Source: Cymbomonas tetramitiformis (Eukaryota; Chlorophyta; Pyramimonadophyceae; Pyramimonadales; Pyramimonadaceae). From it: a stretch of 37,308 nucleotides of DNA. Where the stretch lies: positions 1 to 37,308 of the forward strand of contig LGRX02035335.1 in assembly GCA_001247695.2 (NCBI GenBank). Reading direction: 5' to 3'. Under the pieces are notes generated by a model, which was given only the letters and a program-made list of their open reading frames with translations, did no database searches and was not told where the DNA came from. The position numbers and the translations under genes were made by a program. Numbering within the stretch: the first letter of the stretch is position 1; the number at the start of each line of letters is the position of its first letter. Positions 1 through 9,574 of this stretch are shown here, one piece after another.

Positions 1-92
1 TGCTCCGAGTTGAGGCGCGGGAGGTTGGTTCGTATTGCGTGGGGGTCTAGTGGCCCTTCACTGGGCATGCTCCTGTATTGTTGCTTCAGCCT

Positions 93-1163
93 TCAGTTTG
101 TAAGACTGTCATAAAAGTCCCCCGGCTTCGTTATGTCCCTCGGCTGGGCTTCGCACAGGTATGGGTATAGGTGTGCCAGGCCTTTTGCTATGGCACTGCG
201 GTCTGTGTTGAGGGTTGCATCTGTGCATTGTTCCCTGACGTTCACCTGGCTAATTGCATGTTGGCCATCTCGTGTAGTAAGGAGCGCTAGGTCTGGGAAG
301 TGCGTAAAAAGTTTGAGGCATGTTGTGAAATTTATCGCAGTTGGCGTGTCCCTGGGTATTGTGAGCCTGGCGGTTTGGTCTGTGCACATCGCCTGCCAGT
401 CTGGGGGCGCCGGTATGTCCCCATCCATTATTTTGCCTGCTTTCGTTTTCCTTGTTGTTCCCTCCATCTCTTTGTTGGACTTTCTTCTGGTCGCCCCTTT
501 TAGCTGTTCCATTATCTTTGGTGGTGGGGTCTGGAGTTGTCTGAGCATTCCCTCCGTCCCCTGGGGCGTAATGTTGTATCTGAGTAGGGCATTGAGTTTT
601 CTTAGTGTGTTGTGTTTTGTGTGGTGCCCCCCCCAGAGTTTGTCGAGGTCTGTGCAATTCCTGCGTGTGGTGCTGTGGTATTCTACCAGTCCCCTGGTGG
701 ACCTGCTGACGTGGGACATTCTGAGTCTCGACTTTAGGTTTATTTGCCTCCACGCCGGGCCCCGTACCGCTCCTCTGTCCTCTTCGCTGTGCATGGCCTC
801 TAGTAGTCCGCTCCAAATCGACTGGGCGTAGACTGCTTGGAGTGGCACCATGCCCAGGCCGAACTTTTCTTTTTCCTGTGTGGTGAAAATGTTTGGCGTC
901 CCGTTGCGGGGTAGACCTTGTATGTTTTTTGTGCCCCCCCCTATTATTTTGTTGAAGTCGTCTATTTCGCCCGCTGTGTATAGCCCTAGGTGCAATCCAT
1001 ATCTGAATTTCCCTAGTATTGCGGAGTGGAGGGAGTATTCCTTTTGGTCCGGCGTTAGTGGGGAGCGTAGTAGAGCTTGTATTCTGTGGTTCATCTCTTC
1101 CTTAGCGGCCTCTTTCTCTTTGTCCCACCTGCCTGTGAATGCCAGTAGTACTCCCAGGTATTT
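93..1163 (-). pseudogene. C-terminal part of LINE ORF2, frameshifted off the RT
   Basis: This frame begins with KYLGVLLAFTGRW, the block that normally follows the fingers-palm of LINE reverse transcriptases. It continues in frame through the methionine at 1094 to a stop at 93. The preceding 1779-residue ORF leaves this frame near 1161-1170, so one inserted or deleted base separates the two. The roughly 350 residues after YLG are basic and would form the thumb and C-terminal nucleic-acid-binding region. I see no CCHC knuckle and no restriction-like endonuclease. The break is either a mutation or a sequencing error; a programmed frameshift here would be unusual. Confidence 0.7.
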
Positions 1164-4100
1164 GTATGATTGTGTCGTCTGGCTTGAGTATCTTGAAGTG
1201 GCTTAGCCTGCCGTCCACTCCCAGCATTTTGAGGTCTTTATGGAGTTGTTCGGGTATGGAGACCCCATTTTTTATGCCGGTTATGGCTGACTTGGTGAGG
1301 TTAATTTTGAGTTCACTCCACTGTGAGAATGCCTGTAGTTTGTGTAGCTGAGCCCTCATGTGGAAAATCGTGGGACATAGTATGAGTAGGTCGTCGACGA
1401 ACGCCCCTGCTGTTGTCCTGAGGGGGCCCAGCCTTTCCTGTTCTGCTGAGTACTTGTGTTGGTACCCATGCTCTCCCACCTCTAGCCATCTTAACAACGG
1501 TTCCTGGTATATTATGAAGAGGAGAGGGCTCATGCTGTCTCCCTGGAGAAGTCCTCTTTGCACCTGTACGGTTTTGTGTGAGGTTTCCCCTCCTACCCTG
1601 GTGCTCATGGACATTGTGTCATGGCTTTGTGTACCCAGGACATCCCGCACCACCTGTGTGAGTTCGTCGGGTATCCCAAGGTACTGCATCGTGTGCAGTA
1701 GTTTGTTGTGATCCACTGAGCCGTACGCATTTTCGAAGTCTACATACAGGCCATGCAGTTCCCGTCCTGAGACGTTTGCATCCTCAATCGCATTGGTTAC
1801 TCTGGTGAGTTGTCGAAGCGTGTTCCTTTTTTCCCTTGAGCCTTCCTGCGCCTGGGCTAGTATTCCTTGCGTTTCGCAGAACGTGGAGAGCATGTTGGCT
1901 ATCTGTGAGGTGTATAGTTTGAATACCCCTTCGAGCAGGGCTATGGGTCGGTAGTTTTGCTGTAAGGTGACATCCCCTTTCTTGTGGTGGAAGCAGAATG
2001 TCCCTTTTTTCCAGGTGAGAGGAACATGTTTGCTGTTCCACATTTCCAGCATGAGTGCGTGTAGTGCGTCGTGGAAGTCCTCTGGCATGTACTTAAGAAT
2101 TTCGTTCGGGGTCCTGGTGGGGCCTGGTGCTTTGTTGTTGTTTAGGGTGTGTACCGCTTTGCTGTGGCCCTGTCGACTTATTGTGAGGTCCAACCCAGTG
2201 GGGTCTGGTCTTGGTGCCTTTATGAGGCATTCCCTATGGGCTGGGTCTTCCCATGGTGGGGGTTTCAGGTCGGGTAGACTACGGTGCTCCATCCTGTACG
2301 GTGCTGAGTGGGCCATGTGGTCTGCTAATGCGTTTGCAATGTTCCCATGGCCTACAGCCAGGTTGCCCTCCCTGTCCTGCAGGGCCTGTATGTTCGCAGT
2401 GGGGGCATGGCCTGTTTCTTGCGCTTTGGTATATATCCTTTTGTGGTATCGTTTTTGGTTGTTCCAGTATTCTCTTACAGTTTTGTCATTGTGCCTTTGC
2501 TTGGCTCGTTTCCAGTGCTGTTTGACCACTTTGTGCGCTGCCGACCTTTCTTTTTTGGCTTCCTCAGTAAGCCACGACACCCATTCCTTTGCATCTGCAT
2601 TGTCCTTGTCCGTTGGGCCCTTCATCTCTCCTTCCTTCAGGCTTTGGAGGGTTGAGTGTTCCGTGTGTGGGTTTCGTAGGTGTCGTTTGGTTTGCTTGTG
2701 CATTCTCATCTTGAGTATTGTAGCGTCCCTTTCTTTTCTGTCGTTTTTGCTCATTAGCAGGTTTTTCGCCACTCGGTTGGAGGTGCCTCCAACTATTGTG
2801 GTTGGCAGCTCTTCGTCTTGTAGCGCACATTTGTTTGCCTCGGTGAGTATGTTTAGCACGGTTTCTCCCGCTCTGTCTATGGTGGCATGCGCTACCTGCC
2901 TGTTGCCCTCTTCCCTGCATTGGGTGGCTATATCTGTTATGCTTTTCAGCTCAGCAGTTCTGGCATAGTCGTGTGTCCTGAGGAGGACGTTTTGGAGTGT
3001 TTCCCGGTTGGTTTTGTTTAGGGGCGTGTTCAGCTTTACATGCCCTGGTTGGGGGTCGCGGTCCACATATGGTTCGTGGGTATTTATGCTGTCCAACTGG
3101 AGGGTTGCCAGGCTTACCATCTCGTGGTCACTCGTGTGGTGCCGGGTGAGGTGTGTGGTGCCCCCCCTCTCGTATTGCGCCTGCTTGTTCCTTGGTGCGA
3201 GCCATCTGTCTATGTTTCTGTTTTTCGCCCAGTTCAGTGTGGTATTGACTGGCGGGCCTACATTGTGAAGGTCTAGCTCCTCCGCGAGTTTCGTCCATTG
3301 CCTGTCGGTTTTTGTCACCCCTTTGCCTGTGCTAGTGTTGCTCGCATTGAGGTCTCCTCCTATAACTACATGCTCGTTCGCTTTTTCCGCGGTTTTCCGG
3401 AGTAGGTTGGTTGTGTACTTGAGTATTTTGTCCCTGGTTTTCCATTCCTCTGCCCCTGGCGGGTTGTAAATGCCTAGCACGTGGTACATTATCTCTCCGG
3501 GCAGGTGCAGTACAACGTGTAGGAGGTACCCCTCGAGGTGTCTCGAAGGGACAACATGGTGGTTGTGTGCGTGGCTGTAGGGGTTGCCGAGGAGTATTGC
3601 CACTCCTCCCTTCATTGCTTGTTCTGCAGTGCCCTCTGCTTTTTGCACCTCAGTTTTGGTGCCTATTGCAGTGTACTGCATGTCTCTAAATCTCCTCATC
3701 ACACTGTCATGTGCGTGTTTCACTTCGGTGAGTACAATTACTTGTAGACTCTGTTGGTTATGGTCTCTTTTGCTAATGACTTCGGCAAGGCCGAGGCAGG
3801 CATCACTTTGTCCCGCCACATTCCATGTGAGCATGTGTAGGCGGTCCTTCCCTATGTCCGCCTTCATTGGTTCTGTGAGAGGGGGTTGGTATTCTCGGGA
3901 GTCCTGACTTGCCTCTGGTGCTTCTAAGCGTGTGTCTTCGAATTTTTCCCATTGTGTTGTTGGTTCGTCCCGTGCTTGTTCCCATTCTTCGTTTGGGTGG
4001 GTTTCCTGTGCTTGCTGTTCCTCAGTTATTTGCCCGTCGTCACTTGGGGGTGTCGTGGGGGCTAATCTATGGAGCCATCCCCATAGACCTGGTTGCTTCG

Positions 4101-6441
4101 TAATAATTTTGCGTGCCCTCTCTTGGGTTTGCGGTGCCTGTCCTCCGGTCTCCAGGTTTGTGTTCAGGTCATCCGCAGGCCTCTGGGTCTCCGTCGCTCG
4201 CTGGCTGTCCACATGCGTTCGGCTTTGCCCCTTGGCAGTGGTCATCCTTTCTTTTACTGGCAGCTGTATGGACTTTCTGTAGGCGGTTATCGCCGTTCTG
4301 TCGGTGGCCCCCCATTTGCTGACCGCCTCGTTGAAGTGGGTGGGCCAGTGTCCTCCTGGGCATGTTTTTTGGTAGTGCATCCAAGCTTCGGTGGCCATCA
4401 GGACCCACAACCCGCAGCTGTATTGGTCTTGCGCATTTTGGTTTCCTACATTCATCAGTTCCACTGTCACTTGTTTGTTGAGTGCCTTGGTCAGGTGTCC
4501 CGCCCAGTTGGTTAGTTCCGCCGTTAGCCTTTTGGTGTTGCGTAGAGATGCGTTGGTTCTTCCATTCGAGGAGTCATATATCCAGAGCTTAAATTTGTCA
4601 TTTCCTTTGTCTGGTCCGGCCAGCACTACCCTCCAGTGTTTGCCATCGCAAACCGGTATGCAGAAGCCCCGGGAATTCCCGAGTAGCTGTAGTGCCTTCG
4701 TTGTGTGTGACTCTCCGTTATTATCCGGTTTTAGTGTTTCCCTCATTGTGGCTATTACCAGGGGGGGCATTGGGTCGTCTTCATATAGTGCGTGGGCATG
4801 TTGCATTTGGAACATGTTTAGTCGGCCCCTCCTTTCGAATAGTCCCTTTGTGGTGGTGTTGTATGGGTACATTTCCGCATGGTCCTGGGTTCCTCCACCC
4901 GTCATGTTTGTTTTCCAGCGACGGTTGTGCTGCCATATCCTCTGTCTAATCCTTCGCATCAGCGGTTTGCCTTTCGTTGGGGTGCCTTCTTTTATCGCTG
5001 TTATCGAGTGTTCTGGCCTCCTTGTCCTGACGAACATGGGTTTACCGTTGCGGTAAATTATCCTGAGTAATTTGTAGCCATGGGGTGGCTGTGTCCGCCG
5101 TGTCGCCGCATTGCTCACCGCGGTCTTTTTTCTTCGCGTTCTGCGGCTAATCGTTATGCTGTTGCGTTTAGTGTTATTTATTCCCCCTGTACGACTGTGA
5201 GTCTTTTCTCTTGGTATTAGCGTCATTATCAGTGTAGTGAGTATTGGGGTTATGGCAAGTGCAGCGTTCCACAGTGGCCCGGTAGCTCCATGTCGTGTTC
5301 CCCTCGGGTAGTGTGGTTCTGCTTGCATCCGTGAGTTTATGGTTACAGCGTTACATTGCCCCAAATCACTTTTTGCAACACCCCCAGCACTTTTTCCAGG
5401 GTGGGCCCCGTTTCTTGTGTGTGTTTTCGTGGTTGTGTAAAAATTTTGGGGCGTTTGGGCGTGTTTTCCAAAAAAGTTTGTTTTTACGTAGAGCATTTTC
5501 AGGAATTCGCTTGTGGTCGAATGTCGGCAGTTGACCCTCATTTTTTGCGTGTGGCAGTTTCCTGTTCTTATTAGCCCATTTCCAGAGTTTTTCGGCGTTC
5601 CTATCGTCATGCAGGCCTGTGTGAAGTCATTTGCATTTTTATTTGGTAGGGTTTCATTAGGGTTGGAGCTTATGTTGTGGTGGGGGCCCGTTGGTCTGCA
5701 GGGTGGGGCCTTATTGAACTTGTCGTTATTTGTTTGGCATAGTTTCTGGTCGGGGCGCCTGTTTCTACCCTGGTCCACCCGTTTCGGTTGCATCCACTGT
5801 GCCTTTGTTGCTGTTGAGTTAATGGTTACAGCGTTACACTGCCCCAAAGCCCCTGTTGCAGCGCCCCTGTCATCTTTTCCTCGGCAGGCCCCCCTTGGTG
5901 TATGTTGTTCCGTTAGTGTGCAGACTTTTCGGGGGGTTCTGAAGTGTTTCGCAAAATTTATTGTTTTTACGTAGAACAATTTTAGGAATTCGCTTGTGGT
6001 TGAAGGTTGGCGGTTGGCCCTGATATTTCGTACAGCGCTTTCCCCTACCCTGTTGAGCCATCCTACGAAGTTTTTCGTCGTCCCTCCCCACCTACCGGGT
6101 TCTGTGTGGCCATTTATGGCGATCCTCGTTAGGGTTACGGTAGGGTTCGTTCTATTATTCCCGGGGTAGTTACTTATGTGGTGTAAATAGTGGTTCGAGT
6201 TCGTACTAATTTCGGTAGCTTCGTGGTAATAGTTGGGGAGTGTATTGCTGAATATGGTGTGGTTATCATGCCTGAGTTCAGGGGCAGGCAGGGGAGCACT
6301 TTCATGGGCCTGGGGGTCAGTATGTTGGGACATTGGGTTATGTGGAAGTTGGCAGCAGTTTACGGACAGTGCAGGAAGGCAGGCAACCAACAAATAGGTG
6401 AATATTACGGTTATGTATGTTCTGCCTATGCTGGTGGTCAC
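1102..6441 (-). CDS. LINE ORF2: C48-like protease, AP-type endonuclease, reverse transcriptase
   Basis: The product would be the multifunctional retrotransposition protein. Residue numbers count from 6441, which is a GTG; the first ATG is residue 37, at 6333. Residues 9-27 are hydrophobic. Residues about 140-206 and 294-367 are an in-frame duplication. A Ulp1/C48-type protease lies around 600-680: His602 in KHW, Asp623 in YDSS, Gln670/673 and Cys676 in YSCG. A linker rich in Glu, Gln and Thr follows. The endonuclease/exonuclease/phosphatase domain starts at Asn874 (LTWNVAG), with later TEVKH, GGDLNAS and TSDHE motifs. RT motifs are NYRPIALLEG, YVDFENAYGSVD, QGDSMSPLLF and FVDD at 1681-1684. 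The frame ends early: the YLG block expected after the RT continues in another frame, so the 3' part is listed separately. Upstream the frame is open past 6510, overlapping the end of the previous ORF. Confidence 0.85.
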   Translation of the reverse strand: MTTSIGRTYITVIFTYLLVACLPALSVNCCQLPHNPMSQHTDPQAHESAPLPAPELRHDNHTIFSNTLPNYYHEATEISTNSNHYLHHISNYPGNNRTNPTVTLTRIAINGHTEPGRWGGTTKNFVGWLNRVGESAVRNIRANRQPSTTSEFLKLFYVKTINFAKHFRTPRKVCTLTEQHTPRGACRGKDDRGAATGALGQCNAVTINSTATKAQWMQPKRVDQGRNRRPDQKLCQTNNDKFNKAPPCRPTGPHHNISSNPNETLPNKNANDFTQACMTIGTPKNSGNGLIRTGNCHTQKMRVNCRHSTTSEFLKMLYVKTNFFGKHAQTPQNFYTTTKTHTRNGAHPGKSAGGVAKSDLGQCNAVTINSRMQAEPHYPRGTRHGATGPLWNAALAITPILTTLIMTLIPREKTHSRTGGINNTKRNSITISRRTRRKKTAVSNAATRRTQPPHGYKLLRIIYRNGKPMFVRTRRPEHSITAIKEGTPTKGKPLMRRIRQRIWQHNRRWKTNMTGGGTQDHAEMYPYNTTTKGLFERRGRLNMFQMQHAHALYEDDPMPPLVIATMRETLKPDNNGESHTTKALQLLGNSRGFCIPVCDGKHWRVVLAGPDKGNDKFKLWIYDSSNGRTNASLRNTKRLTAELTNWAGHLTKALNKQVTVELMNVGNQNAQDQYSCGLWVLMATEAWMHYQKTCPGGHWPTHFNEAVSKWGATDRTAITAYRKSIQLPVKERMTTAKGQSRTHVDSQRATETQRPADDLNTNLETGGQAPQTQERARKIITKQPGLWGWLHRLAPTTPPSDDGQITEEQQAQETHPNEEWEQARDEPTTQWEKFEDTRLEAPEASQDSREYQPPLTEPMKADIGKDRLHMLTWNVAGQSDACLGLAEVISKRDHNQQSLQVIVLTEVKHAHDSVMRRFRDMQYTAIGTKTEVQKAEGTAEQAMKGGVAILLGNPYSHAHNHHVVPSRHLEGYLLHVVLHLPGEIMYHVLGIYNPPGAEEWKTRDKILKYTTNLLRKTAEKANEHVVIGGDLNASNTSTGKGVTKTDRQWTKLAEELDLHNVGPPVNTTLNWAKNRNIDRWLAPRNKQAQYERGGTTHLTRHHTSDHEMVSLATLQLDSINTHEPYVDRDPQPGHVKLNTPLNKTNRETLQNVLLRTHDYARTAELKSITDIATQCREEGNRQVAHATIDRAGETVLNILTEANKCALQDEELPTTIVGGTSNRVAKNLLMSKNDRKERDATILKMRMHKQTKRHLRNPHTEHSTLQSLKEGEMKGPTDKDNADAKEWVSWLTEEAKKERSAAHKVVKQHWKRAKQRHNDKTVREYWNNQKRYHKRIYTKAQETGHAPTANIQALQDREGNLAVGHGNIANALADHMAHSAPYRMEHRSLPDLKPPPWEDPAHRECLIKAPRPDPTGLDLTISRQGHSKAVHTLNNNKAPGPTRTPNEILKYMPEDFHDALHALMLEMWNSKHVPLTWKKGTFCFHHKKGDVTLQQNYRPIALLEGVFKLYTSQIANMLSTFCETQGILAQAQEGSREKRNTLRQLTRVTNAIEDANVSGRELHGLYVDFENAYGSVDHNKLLHTMQYLGIPDELTQVVRDVLGTQSHDTMSMSTRVGGETSHKTVQVQRGLLQGDSMSPLLFIIYQEPLLRWLEVGEHGYQHKYSAEQERLGPLRTTAGAFVDDLLILCPTIFHMRAQLHKLQAFSQWSELKINLTKSAITGIKNGVSIPEQLHKDLKMLGVDGRLSHFKILKPDDTIIQIPGSTTGIHRQVGQRERGR
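5337..6040 (-). repeat. In-frame 483-bp-period duplication inside ORF2
   Basis: Two copies of a roughly 220-bp block, at about 5337-5560 and 5820-6040, share the same course: GGTTACAGCGTTACA, then TGCCCCAAA, then an AAAA/TTTACGTAGA stretch and GGAATTCGCTTGTGG. The offset is 483 bp, exactly 161 codons, so both copies read in the same frame, each starting TTSEFLK and ending LGQCNAVTINS. The copies have diverged substantially. Confidence 0.75.
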
Positions 6442-6497
6442 TGCAGGGTCTCCTATTGTAATTCTACCTACTGGGAGCTCGTAGTCTTTTGTCCTGG

Positions 6498-7355
6498 CTA
6501 GAATTTTCTGGACAGCGCCGCCCCCGTTCTGGTGATCGGGCCCTCCTCCCTTTGAGGGGCTGCTCTGGCCTTCCTTTTCTTTGTCGGGCTTTCCGTCTCG
6601 ACCTTCTCCTCACCAGCAGCTGTGCCTGCAGGTTCGTTTTTCCGTTTCGGGATGGCTTGGCTCCTGGTGGCCGGGCTCGTTTCGATCGGCTCCAGTTCAG
6701 TCTGGGGTGGCCCCCCCTCCTCCTGGGGGGGGGGTGCTGTCTGGTGCCCCTCTCCGTCGTGCACCGAGTGCTGGCTCGTCAGTGCGTCCACCAGTGCTTT
6801 GATGGAGGTTGTGGTTTTTCGTGTTTCCCCGATGAGGGCCTTTGAGCTCTCCTTCTGGGCGGTGACCACCGAGCCCAGGACGATGAGTAGCTCACGGTGA
6901 CGTTCGGAAGTCTTTGCGTCCTCTGCTATCTGGAGGTCTCGGAGTCTTTGGATGTTCGCGGGGAGCCCGTCGTTGAAGAGCTTTAGCTGATGCGTGAGGT
7001 CGATGAGAGTTTTGGTGACCTCGGGGGGGATCGTTCCCTGGTCAGCCTTACCTGTCGTTCTCCTAACTGCACTCTTGGCTGCCGCCTCCACTCGGTGGAT
7101 GGCGGCGGCAGCCTGCTGCCCGGGGTCGCCTAGCTTCTCGTCCCCTACTTTCCTTCCCGGCGATTGGCGGGGGGCCCCTTTCATTTTCGTTGCTTCTGTC
7201 CCAGGTCCCTTCTGGCTCCACCTTCCCACCTCTAGCTCAACGGATGCGTACAGTTTCTTACCTTCTTTGTTTATCCCCGCCAGTACAGAGATGGTCTGTG
7301 TCCCTTGCTGCCCAGCCTCGTACAGGGCTTCGTACGCTGGCTGGGTTAGGACACA
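6498..7355 (-). CDS. Continuation of LINE ORF1 in the same frame after one TAA
   Basis: This stretch is in the same frame as the 635-residue ORF1, separated from it only by the TAA at 7356-7358. Codons immediately after the stop read CVLTQPAYEALYEAGQQ and run without interruption to TAG at 6498-6500, about 285 codons in all. The first methionine is at 7229. The protein has a helical, probably coiled-coil core (roughly the part coded at 7060-6800), a proline/glutamate linker, and a basic PTKKRKAR cluster that resembles a nuclear localisation signal near the end. It could be the C-terminus of ORF1 reached by readthrough, a separate small ORF, or the result of a nonsense mutation. The last codons overlap the ORF2 frame, which is offset by -1. 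Confidence 0.55.
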   Translation of the reverse strand, partial: CVLTQPAYEALYEAGQQGTQTISVLAGINKEGKKLYASVELEVGRWSQKGPGTEATKMKGAPRQSPGRKVGDEKLGDPGQQAAAAIHRVEAAAKSAVRRTTGKADQGTIPPEVTKTLIDLTHQLKLFNDGLPANIQRLRDLQIAEDAKTSERHRELLIVLGSVVTAQKESSKALIGETRKTTTSIKALVDALTSQHSVHDGEGHQTAPPPQEEGGPPQTELEPIETSPATRSQAIPKRKNEPAGTAAGEEKVETESPTKKRKARAAPQREEGPITRTGAALSRKF

Positions 7356-9263
7356 TTAGTGGTTGATTGTTCTGTTCCCGTTCCTCTTCCACTGGATGAG
7401 GGTCGCCGGGTTCCCCCAGTTGGATGGGGCCCACTGCCCCGTTCCAACGTGGAGGCGGAAGATGTCTTGGAGGGTCTCAAGCTTGTTGGTGGAGGCCGTC
7501 AGCTTTTGTACGTGCGCTGCGATGGCCTCCACCAGACTGGAGCGGTGTGAGGTGAATAGGACTTGTTTGTAGTCGATGACTACCACCCCGGTCCTGTTTG
7601 ATTCTTCTGTTTGTTGTTTCGACGGGAGCCATACTGGGGTGGTGGGGACCCCGAAGTCATATGGACTTTGAAGGATGGCTTGTGCTGCCTCGGGGGAGAC
7701 TGCTTCCAGCAGTAAAACCTCCCTCAGTCCCGAGTCCTTTTCCGATTCTTTTTTTGCACCTTTTTTGATCTTGTCTACAAGATGCCCGAGGGGATGACGG
7801 TCCTCCTCCTTAAACATAAACCGGCCTGCAAGTGTGCAGGCCACGTCCCGGAGGGTGACTTCTTTTCCCAGGCCCTCCCCGTACACCAGGATGGTACGGT
7901 CCGCTGCTGGCCCTACAGTGGGGTTCCAGGGGGACCATACATATATACACGGTATGGCCTGCTGCTCCGGAGAGAAGGTTTGGTGCTGCTGGGGCCTGCA
8001 ACGCATGGGCAGCCTGAATATTGGGTTGTGTAGGACGAGTAGCGCGATTTTCCTGGTTTTGAACGCCAGGTCTATCTGCGCTACTCGACCTCGCTCATCG
8101 AGCCAGATGTGGGTGTGTTCGTGGTTGAAAACCCTGGTATAGGGATCTTCAGTGCTGAGCCTGATTGCCGCGTCCAGGTATCGCAGGTACTGGATGGCCG
8201 ATTCCACCGTTTCAGCCAGGTCTGTTATTTTGAGTTGGGGCCTGCCTTTGGACGGCAGCCCTGTGTGTGTCGTGTGCTCAGGGCTGAGGTCACAGCCCGT
8301 GAGGGCTCGGATGTGCAAAGGGACATGGATTCCCTCCATATCGTCCGATCCCTCTGTGGGGACTCCCAGTTTGCTGATGAGGGCCGGCGGGTCTTCAGCC
8401 GTGATTACTGGTCGCTTGTCGACGCAGTATTTGGCAGCCTGCTCTTTGATGTATTTCGCAGGCAGTTCCTCAGACCGCTGCTGTCTCGGCATGTCTGAGA
8501 TTTGCTTTAAGAACTTTTTGGCAGACGGGATCGCCTTCGGTGGGTGCTGTACCACTCCCGGCGTCGCGAATATGTCCAGAGGTTGTGTGAGCGCCTCCTG
8601 GATTCTGGTATGGGGGACCTTTGTTGTGTTCTCCTCCTTCGGGGGTTCCCCTTCGGATTCGATGGGTTCTTTTTGTTTTTCGATTTTCGTGGTTTTCCCA
8701 ACCGGTTTTCCCAACTGCGGTTGTCCCAACTGGTCCCCTTCGGGGCGACCAGTACGGGGCCTGGACTCGCCAGCGCTCCCGATTTTCTTACGTTTTTCGG
8801 TTTGAGGTTTTCCCAACTGGTCCCCTTCGGGGCGACCAGTACGGGGCTCAGCAGTGCTGGCGCTCCCGATTTCTGTTTGTTCACCCGTTGAGGGCACCTC
8901 CTCAGCACCGTGGTGCTGGGTCTTTGATTTTTTCACTGCTTGGTCAAAGGTTACAACCTTGGCACGCTTCTGTGCCCTGTCGGATTTTTCGTAGGGCAGG
9001 GGAGAGCCAAACTTGTGGAAAAAAGTTTGCGCATCACAGGAGTGTTCTTCGTCGGTGGTGATGCGCCCGCTCAGTTCTGACACTTCCCCTGAGAGGGCGG
9101 GTGAGCCTGATTGGGCGCTTGAGTATGGGGATGTTGGTTCGTTGCGTTCCACTGAGTCAACCTGCATGGATGCAGGCTGCTCCTGGTACCACTGCTCGAA
9201 GTTCTGTATGTCCTCTGGACGGATTTGGTCGCTTTGGGTGGGGGAGGCTGCCATATCACTCAT
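7356..9263 (-). CDS. LINE ORF1, N-terminal and central part (gag-like)
   Basis: The frame is open from 9551, but that codon is TTG. The first convincing ATG is at 9263 (MSDMAASPTQ), giving 635 residues. The N-terminal half is acidic to mixed and low complexity. It carries a repeated RTGRPEGDQLG block from a DNA repeat of period 87 bp, at about 8725-8762 and 8812-8847. The C-terminal half looks globular: it includes CDLSPEHTTHTGLP, a stretch about NHEHTHIWLDERGR and a motif about YGEGLGKEVTLRDVACTL. I recognise no CCHC zinc knuckle or RRM. Its position before the protease-EN-RT ORF argues for an RNA-binding or particle role. It ends at a TAA (7356-7358) that is followed by a further open stretch in the same frame. 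Confidence 0.6.
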   Translation of the reverse strand: MSDMAASPTQSDQIRPEDIQNFEQWYQEQPASMQVDSVERNEPTSPYSSAQSGSPALSGEVSELSGRITTDEEHSCDAQTFFHKFGSPLPYEKSDRAQKRAKVVTFDQAVKKSKTQHHGAEEVPSTGEQTEIGSASTAEPRTGRPEGDQLGKPQTEKRKKIGSAGESRPRTGRPEGDQLGQPQLGKPVGKTTKIEKQKEPIESEGEPPKEENTTKVPHTRIQEALTQPLDIFATPGVVQHPPKAIPSAKKFLKQISDMPRQQRSEELPAKYIKEQAAKYCVDKRPVITAEDPPALISKLGVPTEGSDDMEGIHVPLHIRALTGCDLSPEHTTHTGLPSKGRPQLKITDLAETVESAIQYLRYLDAAIRLSTEDPYTRVFNHEHTHIWLDERGRVAQIDLAFKTRKIALLVLHNPIFRLPMRCRPQQHQTFSPEQQAIPCIYVWSPWNPTVGPAADRTILVYGEGLGKEVTLRDVACTLAGRFMFKEEDRHPLGHLVDKIKKGAKKESEKDSGLREVLLLEAVSPEAAQAILQSPYDFGVPTTPVWLPSKQQTEESNRTGVVVIDYKQVLFTSHRSSLVEAIAAHVQKLTASTNKLETLQDIFRLHVGTGQWAPSNWGNPATLIQWKRNGNRTINH

Positions 9264-9574
9264 TTTGGTTTGGGGTTGAAGGGTGTTTTGAGAGCTGAGG
9301 TGCGGTTGTCGCGAGAGGTCTGTGAGTTTTGAATCGGGTGTCGTACGTTTCCGTACCTGGTGTGCGTCAGTCTTCACTTCGCCTGCTTCCGTGTCCTGCG
9401 GCCGACAATGAAGACCGTTAGGGCCGTGTCTCATCTCATCTGTCGGGTTGGGCGGGTGCGGGTGGGCCAAATCCTCATAATGCCGTTGGGCAGAATCTCC
9501 ACGTCGGTCTGTTACTTCATTTGTCCTCCCTGCGGGCACAGTTAGTGGCAAGAAAATAATTTTTTGTCGCGGCT

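Noticed and set aside
133..831. 232-codon plus-strand ORF over the LINE
   Set aside because: It is the reverse of the LINE ORF2 C-terminus; its hydrophobic Val/Ser/Leu/Cys-rich composition is that of an antisense shadow.
6498..6507. Programmed -1 frameshift site at the ORF1/ORF2 overlap
   Set aside because: The AGA AAA TTC TAG context does not fit the X XXY YYZ rule, and no downstream pseudoknot is evident.
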